A stretch of 64,000 bases of DNA from Dasypus novemcinctus (taxonomy: Eukaryota > Chordata > Mammalia > Cingulata > Dasypodidae), in the NCBI RefSeq assembly GCF_030445035.2, contig NC_080680.1:111378228-111442227 (forward strand), given 5' to 3'. Below, piece by piece: positions 56,020-64,000 of the stretch. The translations under genes and the position numbers were made by a program. Numbering within the stretch: the first letter of the stretch is position 1; each line of letters starts with the position of its first letter. The notes under the pieces were generated by a model. It was given only the letters and a program-made list of their open reading frames with translations, ran no database searches and was not told where the DNA came from.

Positions 56020-58558
56020 TTTTTTTTTTTTTTAATTTTATCCTTAAGGGAGTTTTAAATTACAGAAAAGTTACATTGGAAATAGAGGGGATTCCCTTAT
56101 ACTCCACCCCTCCCCCTCTCACATTCTTCCCTTACTAACATCTTCCTTTAGTGTGGTACATTTGTTAACGATTGGCCAACAAATATTGAAGCATTGCTAA
56201 CTGTGGTCTGTAGTTTACATTATGGTTTATACTTTACACCTTGCAATTTTATAGGTTTTGATAAATGTATAATGGCCTGTGTCCATCATTGCAATATAAT
56301 GTGCAGAACAATTCCAGTGTCCCCCAAATGCCCCATGTCCCACCTATTCTTCCCTCCCGCTCCCCTCAGAATTTCTGGTAACCACTATCTTTATATCAGT
56401 GTTACAAGTTCTTCCATTACTACAGTAACAAGTCTACTTTGGTCCATGGTTGCATTCCCTCCTTATGTTTGTTTGTCCGTTCTTTAGTCTCAATGACTTT
56501 GGGATTGTGACATCCATTCTGCTTCTGATTGAGAGGGGGTTTAGATCCCATGGGGTGGATGGATCTAAATTGTCTTATTTGCAGTTGTAGATACTCTCAG
56601 GGTTTTGGGGTGGGCGTTGTCTATCATCATTTTTTTAGTTATCTTGGACAAATCTGATGAACTGGAAAGTGGGTGTTGACTGCACCTCTGCTGAGATTCA
56701 AGGCTAACCCGGCAAGTGAACAGACCAAAGATTTAAGTTGCTAGGACATATATTTAAGGAGTATAGTGCTAATTATGGGTTCAAATAAAAGGGGCAGAAG
56801 AACCATGTGTAGGGAAATTATAAGTGAGTCTAACTCTGTTACATTGGGAAAATAGGTTAACGTTTATTCCCAGGTCAGACCCACCAGTGCCCTGCCTACA
56901 GTGTCCAGATGTCTCTAGAGCCGGCAGGAGTCCCCCTGCTTGCGACTTTGTTTACTGTGGCAGTAAGTGAGATCCCTCTGAGACGTGCATAAGCATAACC
57001 TCTGGAATGAGCTCCTGACCCACATTGAAATCTCTTAGCTGTAAAAACTCTTCTGTATTTAATATTTCCCCCTTGGGGTCAAGGTCACTAGTTGGCACTT
57101 GGTAGTAATCCCTTGGTGCCAGGGAGGTCCATGCCAGGAGTCATGTCCCATATCCGGGGAAGGCAGTGAGCTTATATACCTAATTTGGCTTAGAGAGAGG
57201 CCACATCTGAGTGACTAGGAGATTTTCAGGAGGTAACTCTTAGGCGATATATATTATTAGGCCAAGTTTCAGTTTCACAAGAATAAGGTTAATAAGTACA
57301 AGCATTCATATCAAGGGCTTGGTATATTGGTCTGTCCTCTTTCACCAGGCACTGCCTGTGTACTCTAGAGATTCTTGTCACTTTATTAGAGAATGTGGCA
57401 GGACTCCCCAGGATGGGAATTTAATATTTTGTTGGCTATTGTTTGGGTCTCCACCCACTGAAATAATACCCCATGATCACATGAACACATAATATTCTGT
57501 AGAGGCATGTCCAGGGTGCATCCTTCCCACACATCCCCCCACACACAACACCCTGCACCAGTGATCCTCCCCTGCCATGGTTTAGCTTTTCTGAAATCCA
57601 AAACCTCCCTAAAACCAAAGCAAAAAAAAAATTTCTTGCATTGTGCCTTTCATCACCACAAGATCTGTTATTTTTTATGAATGTTAACAGTTTCTTCTGT
57701 ATGTTCCCCCAGTGTCATCGTCTTTTTTTTTTTTCCACTTTCAAAGAAGCTTTAGTTTACAGAAAAGTCACATCTTAAATATTGGGAATTCCCATATACC
57801 CCATCCCCTGCCCCCTCGCATTTTCCCCTATTAATAACATCTTACATGAGTATGATACATTTGTTACAATTGATAAACCAGTTCTGAAGCATTACTACTA
57901 ACCATGGTCAATAGTTTACATTATGGTTTACACTTTGCACCGTACGATTTTAAGCTTTTGGCAAAACGTATAATGGCCTGTATCCATCATTGCAAAAGCA
58001 ATATCATGCACAACAATTCCCATGCCCTAAAAGCACCCTATGTTCCACCTATTCTTCCCCTCCGCTCCCCTCATAACCTCTAGTAACCACTAAGTTTCAA
58101 TTTTTTCAAGAATAAGGTTCATAGATACATGTGTTAATATTGAGGGTTTGACATATTGGTCTGTTTTCTTTTATTAGGCGCTGCCTATGTTCCTGAGAGA
58201 TTCTTGCCTTTCTTTTTGAGAACGTAGCAGGACTCCCCAGGATGGGAGTTTAATATTTTGTTGTTTATTGTGTGGGTCTCCCCCCACTGAGATGGTACCC
58301 CATGATCCCATGACCACATTCATATTCCCCAGAAGAAGCGTGCCTCAGGTGCACCCTTTGTCATACACCGCCCCCCTCCAACTGATACCCTGTGCCAGTG
58401 ACCCTCCCCTTCCGTATTTGCCAAAAGAACATTCCACAGTTGTATTTTCAACCACAGACCTCCACCTCCCCACAGTGCACCTGTTCCTTCCACCGGCCCT
58501 CCTCTCAGTTCCATGGATGGTCCAACTCACCCTCCCCAACCCTGCTCACCCTCACATC
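56020..58558 (-). mobile_element. Double antisense L1-type 3' insertion
   Basis: Two copies of one repeat in the same antisense orientation, each starting with a T run (56020-56034 and 57722-57734) that is the A-tail of the minus-strand element. The shared 3' module (tccatcattgca, agcattgctaact/tactaacc, agtttacattatggttta) is the reverse of the L1 3' ends at 1970 and 12068. Further in, both have gcaggactccccaggatggg. The second copy lacks about 840 bp of the first between 'aaccacta' and 'agtttca'. The whole block lies between two gagtcacttttt sequences (56014-56025 and 58559-58570). Confidence 0.65.
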
Positions 58559-58599
58559 AGAGTCACTTTTTAGCAGGACAGAGAGTCACAGGTTTCAGG

Positions 58600-58745
58600 T
58601 CTGGAAGGGACTTTGGAAGAACCAATTTCCAGACCCCTCTTTTTACAGGCAGGGAAACTGAGGCCCTAAAAAGTGATGTGACATGCCCAAGGGCACGCAG
58701 GTAGTGGCAGAGCAGGGACTGGTATCTATGCCTTAGAATTTCCAG
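58600..58745 (-). mobile_element. MIR fragment
   Basis: ctttttacaggcagggaaac, tgaggccctaaaaagtgatg, gcccaagggcacgcaggtag, and tggcagagcagggactgg. Antisense MIR core. Confidence 0.65.
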
Positions 58746-58974
58746 CCTCCGGACCCTGGGTGCATTTTCTAGATCTCACCCGGGGGAAGTTTATCATGTG
58801 GATTGTTTATTTCTATTATTTGGCATTTGGCTAACCATACAAATAAGTTGAATTGACATTGAAACAGTTACACATTTCTTGTACTTTTATAAAGATGCTT
58901 CCAGGCTGCTTATCTTTTTTTTGTTTTCATATGAAAAAGATGATCATACCTTCGATTGAATTTCTATATCCTTT

Positions 58975-59160
58975 ACCAGTGTTTCTCAAACTTTAGTGCA
59001 TTAGACTCACCTGCATGGCTTGTTAAAACACAGACGGCCCCACCCCCAGAGTTTCTGTAGGTCAGAATCAGACCCTCAGGTGGGGCCCGAGAATTTGCAG
59101 TTTCTAACAAGCCTCCCCAGCGATGCTGGTACAGGGACACCCTCTGAGGACCGCGGCTCG
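58975..59160. mobile_element. hAT-Charlie MER5A-type relic
   Basis: ccagtgtttctcaaactttag, cctgcatggcttgttaaaac, acccccagagtttctgtagg, cagaccctcaggtggggccc, and gagaatttgcagtttctaac. A classic MER5A-like layout, nearly complete. Confidence 0.85.
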
Positions 59161-59629
59161 GGGCTCGGGGCTTGGGCGCCGATAAGGTGCCCCCGGTGCT
59201 TGTGGTCAGCTGGGGCCCCCTTCCCATCCCACCTGGCTCCCACACCCCTCCGGGGGTTCCCACACCAGCTGACCAGACTTCTCCATTCCCTCCAGGATTG
59301 CTGCTGGCTGCCCCCCACGCTCCACTGACCCCTCCACCTGCCACCCTGAGGCTGGGGGCGGGGAGGCGCCTCCTCACTGGACCCGGCTCTCCTTTATTTC
59401 CTGGCTCCGCTCCTCTCCTTTCTTCCTTTCCTTCAGTCTGAGAAAACTAAGATCCTTCTGGCTCAGACTTACCTCTCCACTTAAGGTTAAGCCTGCCCTC
59501 GCTTCACCCAGCAAAAAAAAAAAAAGCCTTCTCCAAGCCCGGCCTCCCATTTTGGTCCTTTCACTGCTAAGCCTCCTAGAGGAAGAGTCCGTGGCTGCTG
59601 AGAAAAATTTGCTCCCCACCCCCCCTTTT

Positions 59630-59995
59630 TAAAAATTTATTGTTAGAGAAGTTTACAGAATCATACAGAAAATACATATAGTGCACCACCCCCCATGATT
59701 AGCACCATGCATTAGTGTGGTACGCTTGTCACAGTCGACGAAAGGATATTGTTGTAATTGTACAAGTATAGTCCATGGTTCGCTAGGGTCCATTGTGTTT
59801 TACAGACCTATGTTGTCTTTTTTAATTTTTTAATTTTTATTCTAACAACACATATGCAATCTATAATGTCCCCTTTTAACCATATTCAGATATGTATTTC
59901 AGTGCTGTTAATTGCATTCACAATTCTCTGCTACTGTCACCCCCTTTAATGCCATTCACTTCTACGCGTCCAGGTTTTCTATACCTGCAATGAAG
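59630..59995 (-). mobile_element. L1-type 3' end, antisense
   Basis: aaatttattgttagagaagt, agtgtggtacgcttgtcaca, and agtatagtccatggttcg parallel the 3' module at 56030-56260. The following part (ccccttttaaccatattcag, ttaattgcattcacaattct) resembles the older L1M 3' UTR. Possibly two fragments in tandem. Confidence 0.55.
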
Positions 59996-60077
59996 GAAAG
60001 ACACGATCCTGATTACGGGGGACTTGCCACCTCAGTAGAATGTTTAGGCATTTACGTGGCAGCCTCCACTTCATCTG

Positions 60078-60120
60078 CACACACACACACACACACACAC
60101 ACACGCCCACACACACACAC
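60078..60120. repeat. (CA)n microsatellite
   Basis: A run of CA repeats interrupted once by cgcc. It lies directly upstream of an L2 fragment. Confidence 0.95.
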
Positions 60121-60124
60121 TGCC

Positions 60125-60680
60125 TGTGGCCACCAGGCTTCCCCACTGGCAGTGCCCTGCTGGGTTGGCAGGGACCGCTCCCCTGTCCACACCAGTGGCC
60201 GGTTCTCATGCCTCAGCCCCTTCGTCCCCTGCGCATTGGCCCGGTCGACCCCCACCTCGTTCCGGGCTTCTGCGATGCTCTTCTTTTCATCTACCTCCGC
60301 CCACCTGCCTCGTCCTCGCTGCCTGCTCCCGGGCATTACTGCCCAGTGCCGTTCTTGCTCCTCCGCTCTCCTTGCCCAGACAGCCTTCCTGAGTGAACCT
60401 ACCTCAGTCCGTCGTTGAGGGTCCACAGGTCCGTGCCTCCAGCCTGGCCAGCCCTGAGCAGTTCCAGACCTGGGCTGTATATCACATCTGAAATCCGCCC
60501 CATGCGTGTCCCCAGGCCCCTCCCTCTGCACGGCCAAAACAGAGCTGCTTCCTTAAAAATGCTCTCTTTCTGTGAAAGGCACCGCCTTCCACCTTAGAAG
60601 CCCCGGGTCACCCTTCACTCCTCCCTGACACGTGCACTTGACACATCCCCTCCATCAGGCCTCAGAAGTCAGCCCTTTTC
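60125..60680 (+). mobile_element. L2 fragment
   Basis: ccaaaacagagctgcttcc, tgaaaggcaccgccttccac, gaagccccgggtcacccttc, and actcctccctgacacg follow the L2 phrase order 'tccaaaactgaactcctgat...ggcaactccatccttcc...gtcatccttgactcctc'. GC-enriched by its surroundings. Confidence 0.6.
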
Positions 60681-60689
60681 CACCCGTTT

Positions 60690-61570
60690 GAACGGCATAG
60701 AAGGCCCCCATATTGCCACCAGAGAACTTCCCCTAAGAAGATCTCGTCCTCCTCTGGGATCTGTAACCCAAGTAGACAGGCCGTCATCCCTTGAGATGAG
60801 TCTGGAGGCTGATGTTTTGAGATGGAAGACAGGGAGTTGAAAGAGAGCTGCGCCTCTCGCCCTTCTGGAGAAGGTGCTAGCGATGGTAGTGGGGTGGGGC
60901 GGGGTTCCCAGCAGCTGAGCCTTACTACGGGCACATCAGGCGGGTTATATGACTCAGTAAGGCTTTGCTGTTGAGGAACCGGTTGGGAGAAAACCACTGA
61001 TGGCTGTTTCCCCAGGAGCTGGACTTTGGCTGAAGAGAGGAGGGAGGATCACAGGGAATGGCCTGAGAGACGAGGTCAGGGAGGCCAGAGCCGGTCGGGC
61101 CACGTCTAACTCGGGATTCCGCTCTGCCCCGACCTCGGGCCACTTGCCCAGCTGGCTTCCCGCGGTGATGTGCGTGAGATGGCGGGCGGGGAGGGTCGCA
61201 TGGGTCCCGGAAGGTGCCCAGGGGATGCCTTCCCATCCCCTTCCATTCCATCCTGTCCAGGGTAAAAGATTACCGTGCCTGGTAGAAAAGACAGAAAACA
61301 AGAATTGTGGCGCGGCCCCTCTTTCACCTTGCTCCCGTGTCCTCTTGTGGCAGCATGTATACAACACAGACCTTCCCGTTTTAACCACGGCCACGTGTCT
61401 GATTCGGTGCCTGGGCATTTTTGCCCCCAAGTCATCTCCTCTTGGCCCCCTTCCCTGGCGGCTGCGCCTGTCCTTGGCTGCCAGCCCCTCCTTCCTTCTC
61501 AGGATTTACTGTGGATTCTTTTTTTGAAATCTGAGCTCTAGTTAGAAGCTCAGATTAGAAGTCTACCCAC
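60690..61570. other. Non-coding stretch
   Basis: No gene or clear repeat. Overlapping frames on both strands of 100-175 codons at 60925-61541 show no domain. Confidence 0.4.
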
Positions 61571-61574
61571 CAGC

Positions 61575-61860
61575 CATGCTTACATATACCCACTCGGTGG
61601 AATATTATAAAACCATAGTCAAAAATGGCGTTGAAGTATTTGAACTACATGGACAAATGTTTGGTAGGGGTAATGAGAACAAGCGAGTACAACTGCTTTT
61701 ATTGTCTAACATATTGTATCATTTAAAAAAAAATGTTATTTGTATCCGGTACATTTAATTGAGAAATGTATGTTTTTATTCAGCTGTGTTTTCTTTTTAA
61801 AATGTTTATATTTTCAATTATTAAATATACAAAATAAAGTTTAAAAAATAATTTTTAAAA
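61575..61860 (+). mobile_element. L1 fragment, ORF2 end and tail
   Basis: cccactcggtggaatattat, aaaaccatagtcaaaaatgg, and acatggacaaatgtttggta parallel the L1 phrase around 'tggaatattattcagcc'. An A/T-rich end follows, into which a DAS SINE inserted. Confidence 0.5.
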
Positions 61861-61875
61861 ATCCCCTCCCAAGTT

Positions 61876-62036
61876 GGGGAGCAGATGTGGCTCTGGCAGT
61901 TGGGTGCCTGCCTCCCACATGCGAGGTCCTGGGTTTGGTTTCTCCTAAATAAAAATCCAGCAAAAACAATAAGCAAATAGATGAGGGAGCCATGTCGGGG
62001 GCGGGGGGGGGGGGGGGCAAAAAATACCCCCCAAGC
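61876..62036 (+). mobile_element. DAS-type SINE, dimer-class first unit
   Basis: Head ggggagcagatgtggctctg, box B region ggtttggttt (damaged), and a linker with 'aataagcaaatagatgaggg' related to the linker in the 10252-10452 and 33136-33356 dimers. Then agccatgtcggggg and a G14 run replace most of the second unit. It is inserted in the A-rich end of an L1 fragment. Confidence 0.75.
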
Positions 62037-62039
62037 AAA

Positions 62040-63130
62040 CGAGAGTGTTGGCTGGTTTGTTGTTTCGTTTGAGGCAGACACATCACAGCGTGTCCTTCGT
62101 CGACTGGTCTGCTGAGCTGTCCTCTTCGTCTTCCCCACCTTTGAGTGGCCAGAGCCACTTTTGTTTTCCCACAGTTGTCTGAGAGAATCTGTGCTCCCCG
62201 AGCATCTCCCACAGGGGGCTGAAATAACCGAAAGGGTCAGGACACTGGGAGACTTCCGGACCCTCTCCGAGACCCGGGCCTCTGCCCCTCCCGCTCCCCA
62301 CACCCCCAGGGCTGGCCCCCTAAGATCCCTGGCCTAGGGCTGGCGCGTGAGGAGCTGCCTGAGCTGGGGCTAGGGGGATGCCCCGCCTCCTGGGGGCTTC
62401 AGGGCTGCAGGGACCCCCGCGGCTCCGAGGCTGGCCCCAGGCCTCAGGACCTCCCTGGAAGGAGAGCGGCAGGTTACTCCAGGGCAGGAGAGGCCCGTGG
62501 GCAGACACAGGGCGGGCCAGGCCACAGGAAGTGAGGCGGCCCCTCCCGCTGCCAATGATTAACCCAGGAGGGCTGCCTGTTGGACAGCAGGCAAGGCATG
62601 TCCACCCGCCAGCCCCCGCCTCTTGGCACAGCCAAGGGCGTTCTGCGCCGCCTTTCCTCCATTCCAGAAGGCGCGTTTTCCACGTTAGCTTTTCTGAAAT
62701 CGCCCCAGCTCTTCCAAAGGGTACTCGGGCTGGACCGTTGCTTTAACATGATTTTTCTGTATTTTTGCTGGGAAATCTTTGCGTCACCTTAGAATGGAAG
62801 GAGTATGGTCATAAATATCCAAGGCGATACTCAGGTTTCTGATACTGCAGAATTAATTGGGGCAAAAAGGTTTTCTGGACCGTGTGGCTGATTTCCTTCT
62901 TAAGAGGAAATTTATCAACATGTGAGCTGCAGGGAGTGTTTATGGAGATTATCCCAAAGGGCAGGAACCTACCTTTAGTCAGTAAATTACAGAGAAAATA
63001 GCGATTAAGTGGGGCCTTTTCTCCCCCCAGTGATTTAACTCTAATTCACCTTCTCCCAGTCACGTTGCTGATCCCTGGACACAGGAAAGGGGGGTGTGCT
63101 GCCCGGACCTGAGCTTGGCGTTATCACCCG
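62040..63130. other. Repeat-poor stretch
   Basis: GC-rich to about 62650, then mixed. The part at 62810-63010 has no recognised repeat and is a weak candidate conserved non-coding element. No exon recognised. Confidence 0.3.
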
Positions 63131-63454
63131 GCTTGGAGTCTGGACGTGTGGTTTGGGCTCCATTCTCCACCTGATCTACCAATCTGTAAAATGGGCGCAG
63201 CTGTGCTGTCGGCCAGGCCCAGCACCTGTGAGTGGGGAGTGGAGGGTGTGGAGATACTGGTAAACTCTGGAGCCTTGAAGGGTCCTTGGTTGTCCCTCAG
63301 ACAGCAAGTCTTGGGGGGGGGGGCCAAATTCAGGGAGAGGAGCGAGGCGGGTGGAAAGGATGGTGATGGGGCGGCCACGATGAGTGCGGTTAGCGATGAG
63401 GAGCTGCAACCGCGTGGAGGGCCCGGCCCTCTGCTGGGGTGGGTGCTTTATGGC

Positions 63455-63590
63455 TGCTCTTCACACTTATTTACAGATGAGGAAACCGAGACTTAGAAAG
63501 TACTTTGCCCAAGGTCATAACCAGCTGGGGAGAAGCAGGACGGAGACTAGAACCGGGGTCTGGCTTATTCCTTCGTCCCCCCTGGCCTAC
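63455..63590 (-). mobile_element. MIR fragment
   Basis: tatttacagatgaggaaacc, gagacttagaaagtactttg, cccaaggtcataaccagctg, and aaccggggtctggctt. Antisense MIR core. A sense MIR-like phrase (ccaatctgtaaaatgggcgc) lies at 63179-63198. Confidence 0.7.
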
Positions 63591-63654
63591 TGAGACCTCC
63601 AGTGGTGCCAGGCCAAGGCACATACGTGGGTTGTCTTTATCTCTATTCCCAGCC

Positions 63655-63815
63655 CACGGAAGGCTTTCAGTACAAACAAATAAGTGCAACAGGAGCAACA
63701 AAATACATTGTCATCCGGGTATTCCTACATACTGTTATTCTGATTAGCATTTTGGCACGCCTTTATACGAGTCTCTTTTTTAAAGTTAATGCAGTTTACT
63801 TTCATTAATTTTCTG
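63655..63815 (-). mobile_element. Old LINE-type fragment
   Basis: acaaacaaataagtgcaaca, gattagcattttggcacgcc, and tttatacgagtctctttttt parallel the phrase order seen at 43200-43270 (ttagcattttggtgcagtc). Family not named. Confidence 0.35.
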
Positions 63816-64000
63816 ACTCATATCACATCAAGTCACAAAGCCATGGAAATCAAAATAGGTTCCATAAAAATGACATTTTACCTTGGTTACTAGGGGCTCT
63901 GGCAACCAGCAGTGTAACTGTACCTAATATAACCTGAGATGGCCCCTGGATTAAAACCTTACAGGCATAGGATTTTAAAGCTGGAAGGAGCCCTAGAGGG

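Noticed and set aside
60078..60120. Z-DNA or regulatory role for the CA repeat.
   Set aside because: Only about 40 bp and interrupted; such repeats are everywhere in mammals.

Overview
This window is nuclear DNA of a placental mammal, almost certainly a xenarthran and most likely an armadillo (Dasypus). The main evidence is about ten retroposed SINEs with a tRNA-Ala-like head. They occur as monomers, as dimers, and as long fusions of a tRNA head with an unrelated body, which is the published description of the armadillo DAS-SINE family. Around them is the usual placental background of LINE-1 (L1), LINE-2 (L2), MIR, hAT-Charlie relics and LTR fragments. No bacterial, phage or organellar features are present, and there is no operon, CRISPR array or functional RNA gene.

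I found no complete protein-coding gene. All long open frames lie either in antisense or sense repeat sequence or in the stop-poor GC-rich region at 46.3-48.8 kb. The only strong gene-related signal is a two-part CpG island (46.3-46.85 kb and 47.7-48.75 kb). It has GC boxes, no obvious TATA box, and good splice-donor matches on both strands, so it probably holds the promoter and first exon(s) of one gene or of a divergent pair. The rest of any such gene was not recognised here.

Layout. 0-15 kb: AT-rich, with old L1 3' ends, an L1 5' region at 12.4-13.9 kb, MIR copies, and the first DAS elements, including an inverted pair at 13.9-14.9 kb. 15-19 kb: few repeats, with one unassigned 82-codon frame and a possible regulatory patch. 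19-27 kb: an antisense LTR split by a VNTR-bearing SINE, a second VNTR-SINE, and two L1 copies in opposite orientations. 27-46 kb: a mosaic of MIR, L2 and hAT relics, a GGAA microsatellite, one long DAS element, an antisense LTR, and a hAT element with intact ends. 46-49 kb: the CpG islands and a 14-bp G-rich minisatellite. 49-64 kb: GC-richer sequence with L2 and MIR, an L2 split by an L1, a 2.5 kb double antisense L1-type insertion, and a last DAS element.

The most unusual structure is the SINE type at 19.88-20.37 kb and 22.25-22.70 kb: tRNA-like head, a 20-bp tandem-repeat block, a second tRNA-like unit, then an A-rich tail. Its 3' end resembles that of the long DAS elements. Subfamily names and boundaries are pattern recognition only; no database search was possible.
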